A stretch of DNA of 64,000 nucleotides from Argyresthia goedartella (taxonomy: Eukaryota; Arthropoda; Insecta; Lepidoptera; Argyresthiidae). Location: contig OX463829.1 of assembly GCA_949825045.1 (NCBI GenBank), positions 1 through 64,000 of the forward strand. Direction: 5' to 3'. Below the pieces are notes generated by a model. That model worked only from the letters and a program-made list of their open reading frames with translations. It did not search any database and was not told where the DNA came from. Below are positions 33,736 to 43,000 of the stretch, piece after piece. Both the position numbers and the translations under genes were made by a program. Position 1 is the first letter of the stretch. The number at the start of each line of letters is the position of its first letter.

Positions 33736-35620
33736 CTAAATATTGCCATTGAGAAACATAATTTCGTCCAATTTTTGTGAGCTTAGACGATTACGGCGAT
33801 CGCTCAATACAGAACCTGCTTTTGAAAAAAGTCTTTCGGAGGGAACGGATGTTGCAGGAATAGCCAAATATTTCTTAGCGAGTGTATAAAGTTCCGGGAA
33901 AATTTTCGCATGCTCTCGCCAGTAATTTAGGGGGTCTCCGTGCCTATTTATCAAGCCGCTCTCCAAATATTGTTTTACCATTATAATTGCCGACGTTGTA
34001 GTTGATTGCATTTCACGATTTTGGGCAACTTTTTCGTCAAAATGAGCCCACAACGTTGATCCAGTGGTACGGTTGGTGTTAACGTGAGCAGTATTATTAT
34101 TCGCATTTGTTTCTGTCACTGCTCTCTGAGCTTGGTTCTGGCTAATAAGGTGAGAAACTTCGTCAACCATTGTCCTCATGTCCGAATCCTGTTTTTTTGA
34201 ACCGTGGGTCTAAAAAGGTAGCTTTAGCAACTATTTTGTTAATTTCGAGGCTTCCAAGCCTGCGAGCCACCATGTCAATTAGTGACTTATGAAGTTCAGC
34301 GCCGGTCAGTGTTGTCGGCATGACGTTTCGGAGTGAATATTGTAACCCTCTAATTAAAGGGACTATGGTAGACATGGTTATGTATTTTTCTCCAGAGAGA
34401 ATTTCAGTCAATTCTAGGAATGGCTTTAAACTTTGCAAGCAGTCTTTAATAGTTGCCCATTCATTACCTGTTAAGTTTTCAGGCGCTCTGTCAGTTAAAT
34501 CAGACAAAGCAAGTGTTAATGGCTGTTTTACTTCTACAAGTCTTTCCAGCATAATGGAGATACTATTCCACCTAGTAACAACATCTTGTTTTAATTTAAG
34601 TTCTGGCAAGTTAAGCTCCATCTGTTTTTCTTTTAACTTGTAGGCTGAAACTGAGCTCTGCTTGAAATGGGTGATAATGCTTCTACATTTTGTGAGTAAT
34701 GCCGCTAAATCTAGGGATATTGCATCATTAACTATTAAGTTAATGGTGTGGGCTACGCAGGGATGGTGATGTTTGCCTAGGTCTTCAGACACTGCTTTCT
34801 TCATATTTGCAGCATTGTCAGTGACCACTGTCACCACTTTTGAATAAGCATTCCATTTGTCCAAAATGTCAGTAATAACCGAAGCGGTGTTGGTTGCTGT
34901 GTGCGATCCGATCACTTCCTGGGTCGCTAGAGTTTTTGAGGCTACCTTATCATCATGTATAAAATGCGCAGTAAGGCTGAGGAAAGTCTTTTCATTACTG
35001 CCCTTCCAGTAGTCGGATGTCAGTCCAATATGTTCAACGTCTTTGAGAATCTTTGCAAGTTTTTCTGCGTGAGCTTTATAATAAGCGGGCAAAAGTTTTT
35101 CACTTAAAGTTTTTCTGGAGGGTAGTGTGTAGCTAGGGTTAATTTTCCGTACCAAGTTACGAAAACCGGAGTCCTCAACTATAGAAAGCGGCTGGTAATC
35201 TTTCACAACCATTTCCACCACAGCTTCGTCATAACTTGAAATTTGTTCTGGTGTTAGATCTGCATCTTTTGCACATAAACGCAGCTGCCTTTGGTGTTTA
35301 GCACCTGGTTGTTCAGGTTGTGTCAAATCTATATTTTCACTAGCTCTATTTTCATTAGCAGTAGGGCCTTGATGAGTTCTAGAACTTCCAGATGTAGATG
35401 GTGTTGAATTTGGTGGATTTTGTCTCACTAGCCCACCACGTCGGTCTTCTTCAGCACGGAACTGAATAGGATGAATTCGTTTCAAGTGATCCTTAGAGTT
35501 TGAGGTATTACCGTGATTTGGATAAGATTTTCTGCACAGTTTACAACTGATGGTCTTGTTATCTGCAGCCTCGTCAAAAAATGCCCACACAATGGATCGT
35601 TTTGCTTTTGGTCGAGGCAT
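33736..35620 (-). pseudogene. hAT transposase 2, near-intact with one frameshift
   Basis: The ATG at 35,618-35,620 begins a protein of about 625 residues read over two frames, a normal size for this family. The BED finger shows CKLC...HLKRIH (about residues 27-50). The RNase H-like core shows SDYWKG, VTVVTDNAANMKKAV, CVAHTINLIVND, VTRWNSISIMLERL and ATFLDPRFKK. The hATC segment LAIPATSVPSERLFSKAGSV ends the protein at 33,736. The only break is in the run of seven A after the codon for Phe in DPRFKK (about 34,185-34,200), where the frame moves by one. A one-base homopolymer change, or a sequencing error, would explain it. It is the likely transposase of the surrounding TIR element. Confidence 0.88.
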
Positions 35621-36469
35621 TATCTATCACTACAATACTCTTAATTCAGAATATGCAAAAATAAAAAAAACAAGAAATGTTGTCAAGCGCGAAAATTGAA
35701 TTTTTCACACTTTTCACATACTCACATCACAGTTTTTTGTAACCAACCTGTCAACGATTATAATTAAACTCAAAATAAAAGTTAAGTTACGTACTTTTGC
35801 TTTTGAATCCACGCTGTTCAAGCAAAAGTTAGCCACCACCAATTTTTTGTTAGATTTGTTAGTTTATGTCAAATATTGTTAGTAAACACCGAGAAGTTAT
35901 ACCAGTTTACTTTTTGTTAGTTTTTCTTGTTATTAAGCACGATTAACCGCAAATTTCAATTAATATTACCATAAATAAAGCACACGTGCCTAATGGCCTT
36001 GACCTTTTTTCTTATTCATACCTTTCCTTGTTTTTGAGTGCACCTGCGTGTGACCGGTACACACACACATACACACACATAAACAGATCACGGCGTATGC
36101 GGGGGTAGCGGCGGGGTACAGAGAGTGACAAAGCCCATGCAATATGCATACGCGCATGAAAGAGAAAGAAGTCACCGCGTTACTATGGTTACAACCTGAC
36201 CTGTACACACACATACAATCAAATCGCAACGTCTGAGTTAAAAAAAAATGGCGGCTTTTGCGCAGGTACAATGTTAGACAAAAGTGTTAACGCGATTGCG
36301 CATTATCCAAAATACTTACGATTTTTATTTGGAGGTATTATTTTTGATCACCTAAATTTAGATTTGTCAGTAAACTGTGAACCCCTAAATAATAGATTTA
36401 TCACCTGTGTATAATGTATTTATTTTTTACATTTTTTAAAAGAAAAAAGTCTAAGATTGTGTCAATGTA
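35621..36469. other. Non-coding part of the hAT element
   Basis: Mostly AT-rich. A GC-richer block at about 36,050-36,200, with a CA-dinucleotide run, is related to another block at about 37,600-37,755 (separate entry). No gene recognised. Confidence 0.4.
36050..36200. repeat. Dispersed repeat, copy a
   Basis: Shares with 37,600-37,755, in the same orientation, a string of matching segments: GGGGTAGCGG, ACAGAGAGTGACAAAGC, CATGC, GCATG/GCACGTGAGAGAA and CACCGCGTTACTATG. Identity is interrupted by small gaps. The family is unknown. Confidence 0.55.
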
Positions 36470-36983
36470 CAGTGTGATTCTTCATAAACTGGACATATTA
36501 AATAAGGTTAAAGAGGACCCTATTTTATCGACAAAAAAATGTTATTTTTTTACAGGCATTTGATTATAAATTTTCGTGAACCATGCACCAATTGCAAAAA
36601 ATTATATAACTTCGGACTGAAAAGGTTGGTCGTGGTCAAATCATCTGGATTGTAATGATGAGGAGCAGGCAGTATTGCCAGTTACAAAAAAAATCTGAAA
36701 AAGTGTTAACTGCTTACTAAAATTACGCTTTGTTTTTGAACAATTGTGATTTTGCGACTATTTTTTTTTAGTAATTGTAGTTTAATTCAGAATTTGGTCC
36801 CCAATAAAGAACTTTCATATGACAAAATATTATTCTCCATCTCATTAGCTTTCAAATAGCACCTACACTATGTTTCTAAGTTAAAAATAAGGGGAGTGGG
36901 ATTTTTTTTAAACATTTTTTGTTGATAAAATAGGGTATTCTTTAACCCTTATTAATATGTCCTATTTATGAAGAATCACACTG
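36470..36983. mobile_element. MITE with long terminal inverted repeats and TA target site
   Basis: 514 bp. The left end CAGTGTGATTCTTCATAAAC is mirrored by the right end ...CACACTG at 36,983. Inverted similarity extends about 70 bp inward with a handful of mismatches (ACCCTATTTTATC is shared). TA lies on each side (36,468-36,469 and 36,984-36,985). TA duplication and CAGT ends fit Tc1/mariner. There is no transposase inside, so it is non-autonomous. Confidence 0.82.
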
Positions 36984-38040
36984 TATACAAAATATAAAAG
37001 TTTAAAATTTAATATAATAATTTTTATATAATAATTTTGTAATAGGGTTTTATGACTATTATTTTGTAGCTTTTTTTAATATGCGTCTTTTGACATCCTA
37101 AACATTCACGTAGCTCTAAAACTCACCAACACCATGGCGAATTCGGAGCGATCGGGAGTTCATAATTCTCTTATTTTTATTGCACACATATAATTCAAAT
37201 AACAAGACATAAATCAAAACAGTGTACAAGGACGAGCTTATCTCTAGCAAGAGAACTCTTCCAGCAAGCCAAGTTAAGATGTTAAAGGTTGAGTTCGTAA
37301 CACGGACCCTAATAATAATATTTCGTTTGTCATGCTTCAATGAAAAGTAAAAAAATATTGAAAGCAAGAAAGTATTTATTCGTTCAATATGAACTGTCCT
37401 TGTAAGTTAATCACTGTTATTAATTGGCTTTATAATTTCTAAATGGTGCGATGGGAGCAGAACTTGGGCCAGGAGTTGCGAAATCCTCTTCCGTATCAGT
37501 AGACAAATCCGATTTAGAATCACTGCTGTCTGAGCTGCTTGTTGGTATTTTAAACTCATTCATCCGTAATTTCATCGAGGGGTACCCGGTTTCACACGAC
37601 GATGCACGTTAAATAACTTTTGTGCGCGACTGTATGTATTCCAGGAAACAGCGTGTGTGGGCGGTGCGGGGTAGCGGGGGACAGAGAGAGAGTGACAAAG
37701 CGCATGCATGCGCACGTGAGAGAATAGCGCCACCGCGTTACTATGATGACGCGAATAAGTAGTTGTTGCTATCAATCAATGAAAAGTAAACCTTAATGTA
37801 CAAGAAAAAAGCTTAATTTTGTATAGCAGACTGAATCAATGAACTAGCGGTTCGCAACCAATTAGCTACTTAAACGAATATCAACTAAAAGTAGCCTGTA
37901 TCGTCCGAGGAAAACGCTCAATTTTGTATGGCAAAGAGAATTAATGAACTAGCGGTTTCATTCGAATTTGAAAACCAGTTATCGATTTTTTCGGATTCGA
38001 ATCTTAATATTAGCAGTATCAAACCATTCGAATATATCAA
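36984..38040. other. Right non-coding part of the hAT element
   Basis: No gene recognised. It contains the second copy of the dispersed repeat (37,600-37,755) and, from about 37,960 on, TTCGAA/ATCGAT-rich sequence that mirrors the composition of the left end at 29,290-29,420. Confidence 0.4.
37600..37755. repeat. Dispersed repeat, copy b
   Basis: The counterpart of the block at 36,050-36,200, about 1.55 kb away in the same orientation. It has the shared core CAGAGAGAGAGTGACAAAGC and CACCGCGTTACTATGATGAC. It may be part of the ancestral hAT element or a separate short repeat. Confidence 0.55.
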
Positions 38041-38321
38041 TCATTCACAATCGCCCATCGTTACCATAGAGTAAAGGCCCGTTTTCTATTCGCCTTACTT
38101 CGCTGATTAGTGAATAGTGATTAGTACCGAATATAAGAACAGTGATTAGTATAGTAATCGGCCTCGTACGTAATTTTGTAATGGCAACACCAATTTTGGC
38201 AAGTATACGAACCAATACATAGATGGCGCTAAGAAAACATCGTTCGTATAACATCGCTCTTAAGAACGATGTTTATGAACAAAACATCGATGTTTTTAAA
38301 AATCGATGTATCGTTTGGTCC

Positions 38322-38402
38322 CTACTCCCACAGTGGTCCAGTGTAGAGAGTGGCAAAAAATGACGATTGCTAAGTATATGTAAATATCTGCAGTAATAAA
38401 GA
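38322..38402 (+). repeat. Fragment of a non-LTR retrotransposon 3' UTR
   Basis: About 80 bp matching the complement of 42,503-42,587 (CCCACAGTGGTCCA...TGTAGAGA, then GGCAAAAAATGACG and GTAAATATCT). Only the 3' arm of the hairpin (CTCCCACAG) is kept, so the copy is cut just inside it. Confidence 0.65.
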
Positions 38403-38540
38403 CATTTGTAATTTGGAATATAACCACATGAAACAGAGGACTTTTTGTGGTATGTATAGGAATTCATGGACCTATGTACCAACTTGGATTCTTTGTTTTA
38501 TGTGAACCCACTGCTAACCAATATTTTTATGATTGCTTCA

Positions 38541-38935
38541 GGTTTTCTGCGCTTTAAACCCTTTTTCCACTGGCTGCTATCAAACTCCGGTGGGAAACAA
38601 TTTTATTGTTAATATTTCGCGACCAACAGTGTCAAGATGTGTTCAGGAGGTGGTGAAGGCCTTAAATCATCCTACCATATTTGGCCAGTGGGTCCACTTT
38701 CCTGACTCATTTCAAGAAATGAACTCTATAGTAAGAGAGTAAGACTTACAAACTTGATTTTATATAAATTAGGTAGATACTTACAATGTTTACAATGTTA
38801 CTTTATCAGTTTTCATGACATATATGGGTTCCCTGGAATCACTGGCTGCATAGACTGTACTCATGTAGCAATTGTTCCACCAGCCTCAATGGATCATGAT
38901 GAAAGGAGCTATGTGAACCTACCAAATTATTCTAT
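38541..38935 (+). pseudogene. PIF/Harbinger (HARBI1-like) transposase fragment
   Basis: Two coding pieces in different frames. The first, after a TTGCTTCAG acceptor-like site, gives STGCYQTPVGNNF, ISRPTVSRCVQEVVKAL and FGQWVHFP. The second gives YGFPGITGCIDCTHVAIV, which carries the first catalytic Asp of PIF/Harbinger transposases, and SYVNLPNYS. An intron-like stretch (38,742-38,820) with a CAG end separates them. Everything after the first Asp is missing, including the other two acidic residues, so this is a fragment of a transposon and not a working HARBI1 gene. Confidence 0.78.
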
Positions 38936-39011
38936 ATTATTATATATACCTACTATACTATTTTACTTGTATAACAATTGTCGCACAATAACACATAATT
39001 TAAGTCTATAA

Positions 39012-39493
39012 AAATCTTTTATTTTTTATTATTCATGAGTCAAAATAATCAAATATATGTTTTCTTAACAGTATTAGTAATTTTTTTTTCGTATGAGTTT
39101 GTTACAAAAACTTTATTTGTTTGAGTTAGATCTGGCTACCCGTTTTTGATAGACCTAGACCTTGAATCTGTGGATTATAAAGTATCTCTTCTACCTTAAA
39201 TCAGTCTTAAAAATATCAAAATCACAACATTTAAAATTTAACTACTGGGTGAGGCCGTGGATTTTGCCACTTTTCAAAAAAGAAAATTGTCTCCAATGTT
39301 CATCATAAAATAAAACAGAAAATACTAGATCAACTGTAACAATGATCTCATAATAACTTTTTTCAGTTATCTTTTATCTCATTTAGGATATTTTAAATAG
39401 ATTATGGTAAAATAAACATGTTAAAACGCCAATCTGAATATTTAAGGGCCCTAATTTTAGTTAAAAAAGTGATGTCTTTGAACTTTTGAACAG
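39012..39493. other. AT-rich stretch, no gene recognised
   Basis: No coding sequence, hairpin or repeat that I can support. The right part adjoins the C-terminal end of hAT pseudogene 3 and is probably its non-coding flank. Confidence 0.35.
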
Positions 39494-41695
39494 TTATTTA
39501 AAATAACTGTTCAAAAAAAGTATTTGGTCAACTTTCTTGGACTCTAGTTTATTGCGGCGTTGGTTGCATAAAAGTCCAGCCTTAGAGAAAACTCGTTCTG
39601 ATGGAACAGACGTGGCTGAAATGCATAAATACTTTAAAGCTATTTTATAAAGGCCGCTGTTCGTGATTTTGCGAAGTTCCCAAAAATTAAGTGGATTGGC
39701 TTTTCTATCTAAATACGGTAGCTCTACGTACTGTTTCACCTTGATAATTAATGATGTTGTGGGGTTTTCCATGCATGAAAATTCCAATACCCTTTTATCT
39801 AGATGCTCCCATAAATTCTCGCCAGTCACCTCTGAAGTTATCTGCTGGGAATCTGAAGATGAAGTTGTAGGTGTTTCGAGACGTGAAGTAGATCGGAGTA
39901 GAGATCTATTTGGCACCTGGTATTCAGCTTGAGATTCCTGTGTTTCCATCATCATCAACTCGTCAGCAACAAACTTTTGAGCATTATCTGCATTTGTCTC
40001 GACGCCAAAACCAGCTTTCTTAAATCTTGGATCCATGAATGTTGCTTTAGCAACAGTTAATCTCATGACCGTCAAACCTTCTATCGAAAACATCCAGTAA
40101 TTTTATGTTTAACCTGCTAGCGACTTCGGAATTAGAAATGCAACTTCTTAGTGCCGTTTGTACGCCTCGAATAAGAGGTATGATGCAGGATAACGTTGGA
40201 TATTGCTCACCAGATATAATACCCGTCATTTGTTCCACAGGTTTTAAAACGCAAAGGCACTCGTACACCTCGATCCATTCCTCAGCATTAAGATTATCCG
40301 GACAGCCAGGTAATGAAGAGATTGCAGCAGAAAGAGGTATCTTGACCTTATCGAGACGTTCGAGCATATAATACACTGAATTCCATCTGGTCTGGACATC
40401 TTGTTTTAGTTTTAAGGGTTCCAGCTGCATTTGTTCTTGAACCTGTTTTAATTTATATGCAGCATTATTACTTCTTTTGAAATAGACTACTATTGCTCGG
40501 CACTTTTCAATCAATCGAATCAATAGTGCATTGTCTTTGATGGTATCTTGAACCACCAAGTTCAATGTATGAGCTGCACAACTGTGGTGACGTTTTTGCA
40601 GAATATCAACAACAGCTTTTTTATATTAGCCGCATTGTCAGTTGTAACGCAAATGATTTTGTCCAAAATATTCCATTCAGTTTCCAATATATCTTTCATT
40701 TGACGACTCGAATGGCCAAGTCGGCAGTGACACTGCCTACGAAGCCAAGGGTCCCGGGTTCGAGTCCCGGTGGGGGCAAATATTTGTTTAATGAGAACGG
40801 ATGTTTGTACCCTAGTCATGGTTGTTTATCTATCTAAGTATAATATTTATCTATATAAGTATGTGTATCGTTGTCTAGTACCCAAGATACAGGGAATCCT
40901 AGTTTGGGGCTAGGTCAATGTGTGTAAATGGTGTCCAAGCTATTATTTATTTTTTTATTATTATTTATTTCTCTAGCTAAATTTTCTGACGTATGGGCAT
41001 CCTTAACTTCCCTGGTGGATAAAGTTAGTCTTAAATTTGCCATCATAAATAAAATGAATCGTCAGGGTCATGTAACTTTTGCTGCTATCGGAGGTCTACA
41101 AGTCTGTTGTCAAAGCAATGTAATCTGTTACTTTAAGCATCTCTTGCGTAGCCTTCATTGCCAAAAAATATTGCTCCGGAATTAATTTTTCCGAAAGAAT
41201 CTTTCGCGAAGGTAGCTCATATTTAGGGTTAAGCGCACGAGTATACTCTTGAAAACCTGTATTTGCAACGACTTGAAGTGGTTGAAAATCAACACACACC
41301 ATTCTCAGTAACGCTTTATCCACATTTTTAGAGTTTACCTTCAGAGCTTGCTTAGATGGAAAGGTCATCTGATGTTGCCGTTTACGTGGTGGTGGTGTTT
41401 CGCCGTCTGTCATTGACTGGGATAGATTGGAGTTCTTGTCCTCGTTGACTGGAATTTTTTCTCCAGAAGCAGAAGCTACACTTAATAAATCGGAATCTAT
41501 TTGAGCGGGTGAGGTAGTTGAAGAATTGTCAATCTGAGTCGAGTAAATAATAGGATGAGATTTTCTTAGGTGCTTAAACAAATTAGTTGTGTTTTTGAAA
41601 TCTTCAAATACGGAGTCACAGTTTATGCACTTTATTTTATCGCCGTCCACTTTCTCAAAACACTTCCATACACCTGAGGTTTTTTTTGGCGCCAT
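39494..41695 (-). pseudogene. hAT transposase pseudogene 3, interrupted by a SINE
   Basis: Starts at 41,695 with a BED finger (WKCFEKVDGDKIKCINC, HLRKSH) and continues to DYIALTTDL, where the usual Trp codon is TAG. After a SINE (about 40,703-40,975) it resumes with ETEWNILDKIICVTTDNAAN. A one-base loss in an A-run near 40,620 shifts the frame into LNLVVQDTIKDNALL, QTRWNSVYYMLERL and SGEQYPTLSCIIPLIRG. Another shift near 40,070 leads to ATFMDPRFKKAGFG and the hATC segment ISATSVPSERVFSKAG. It is related to transposase 2 but clearly a different family member. It has at least one nonsense change, two frameshifts and the SINE. Confidence 0.87.
40703..40975 (+). mobile_element. tRNA-derived SINE
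   Basis: The head carries a pol III A box TGGCCAAGTCGG (40,713-40,724) and B box GGTTCGAGTCC (40,757-40,767), 44 bp apart. A tRNA-unrelated body of about 170 bp and an AT-rich tail with TTATT repeats follow. The sequence after the T-stem does not pair with the 5' end, so it is not a tRNA gene. It sits inside hAT pseudogene 3, whose coding sequence continues on both sides. Exact borders and target duplication are unclear. Confidence 0.85.
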
Positions 41696-42478
41696 TTTGT
41701 AATAAAGTTAATTACAATCAAATCACTTCACTTCCAGTATTAATAAACACTTAATAAAAACACTCAGTAGTACTCAGTACTCACAATAACTACTAACTGA
41801 CACAAAAACAAAGAAATCAAAACAAAAAGTTGCAGGTTAAAACTTGTTTGTATTATTAGGCCCGCGCAAATTCATTGCTTAAGTAAACAGTTTACGAGTA
41901 CAAGCGAGTTAACCAAACTCGAATACAAGACTCGAGTCAGTTGGACTCGCATAAACAGAATCGAGTTAGCGAGTACGAATCGATTCTTCCTGACTCGAGT
42001 ACCGGAATCGATTCCGGCGAACTCGAATCAAAATAAATTGGTATTCGAGTAGGCGAGTCCAAAGCAGGAATCGAGTCTGACTCGAGTCAAGCCGTACTCG
42101 GCACATCACTAGTTTACGTGCAACATTCGATATTTCTGTGCGATAAAGGTCGGCTGTCCCAAAAATAAACACAGTAAAGGACAAAAGCATTTTTGTGCAG
42201 TAGAGCGAAAAAACGTATTTTTAGCCAGCCGTACGAAATTGCGTGATATATTACCAAAGTAACTATTGTATGTCATAGATAACACTATTGCTTATGTTTA
42301 TGGATGTTTAAAATTAAGTTTACTTTATTTATGCATGTTTTATGAGCCTTACTAACTTAAAAATGGTTATTTCGACCTATGTGACCCTTGAAAACCAAAT
42401 TAAAACACAGTAAGGTACCTTACTAGGTTTTTGTGTTGGTTTCTTAGAACGATCTCAGTCTAAGGAGCCATTTTTATA
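41696..42478. other. Non-coding flank of hAT pseudogene 3
   Basis: Upstream of the BED-finger ATG. It includes the CGAGT-rich block at 41,890-42,110 (separate entry). The rest is AT-rich with no gene that I can support. Confidence 0.45.
41890..42110. repeat. Dense CGAGT/ACTCG motif cluster, probable hAT subterminal region
   Basis: About 17 copies of CGAGT or its complement ACTCG in roughly 220 bp, several as the palindrome ACTCGAGT, ending near GGCACATCACTA. hAT elements commonly carry clustered transposase-binding motifs just inside their TIRs, and this lies upstream of hAT pseudogene 3. I did not find the matching cluster on the other side. Confidence 0.6.
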
Positions 42479-42612
42479 AAACTCAAACTCAAACTCAAAA
42501 GTACTTTATTACTGTAGATATTTACATATTCTTAGCAAACGTCATTTTTTGCCTCTTCTCTACATTGGACCACTGTGGGAGAAGAAGGGCGTAGAAACTC
42601 CCACAGATTTAT
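42479..42612 (-). repeat. 3' end of a non-LTR retrotransposon
   Basis: Read on the minus strand: a 9-bp hairpin (CTGTGGGAG / CTCCCACAG, plus positions 42,573-42,606), then a short UTR and a TGAGTTT-type repeat tail at 42,479-42,500. The layout matches the 3' UTR of the element ending at 32,620, but the sequence has diverged. No coding part remains. Confidence 0.65.
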
Positions 42613-43000
42613 TTTTAGATCTCTTTTAAAAATAGGTTGTGCTTAACTAATACAATTATGATTTATTTTTATTTAATAAGCTGGAATAAATAATTACAAA
42701 ATTATTAACAGCAAGGTCTGTGTTGAGCCAGATTAACCCCATACAGTCCTGTCATACCAAGTAAATAACAATATATACTCAATAAATACTTGAATATATA
42801 GAAGTAAAATAGCTTAAAAAATGAATTTAATTAATTTAATTATAATAATAATAATAATTATCATAAACTTCACATTTTCACTAGTTAACAAAAATCATTT
42901 ACAAATTATGGTAATGAATGACAGCCTAGTTTTAACTCTAGCTTTAAAACTATTGTAATTATTTTAGCTATTTGCTATGTAGTAATTTCCAAGACAATGT
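42613..43000. other. AT-rich stretch, no gene recognised
   Basis: Low-complexity AT sequence including an (ATA)n run near 42,841. It is probably the 3' flank of the minus-strand pseudogene that follows. Confidence 0.35.

Larger units (their letters stand above)
29262..38063 (-). mobile_element. 8.8 kb hAT element with TIRs and 8-bp target duplication, nested insertions inside
   Basis: The left end (29,262) reads TAAAGATGCGCGATTGTGAA. The complement of the right end (38,063) reads TAACGATGGGCGATTGTGAA, two mismatches in 20. Both are flanked by CCATAGAG (29,254-29,261 and 38,064-38,071), an 8-bp duplication as expected for hAT. Inside lie the minus-strand hAT transposase at 33.7-35.6 kb, a plus-strand non-LTR copy at 29.8-32.6 kb, a foldback and a MITE. 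I infer that the ends and the transposase belong together. The flanks match for five more bases (TAAAG), so the exact border is ambiguous. Confidence 0.6.

Noticed and set aside
35990..36271. 93-codon minus-strand ORF with Cys/Val repeats
   Set aside because: It comes from a CA/GT dinucleotide run in a repeat block.
38541..38935. Host HARBI1 gene
   Set aside because: Only the part around the first catalytic Asp remains, in two frames and with no downstream domain, so it is a transposon fragment.
40703..40780. Possible tRNA gene (A and B boxes present)
   Set aside because: The acceptor arm does not pair, and the sequence continues as a SINE body with an AT-rich tail inside a hAT pseudogene.
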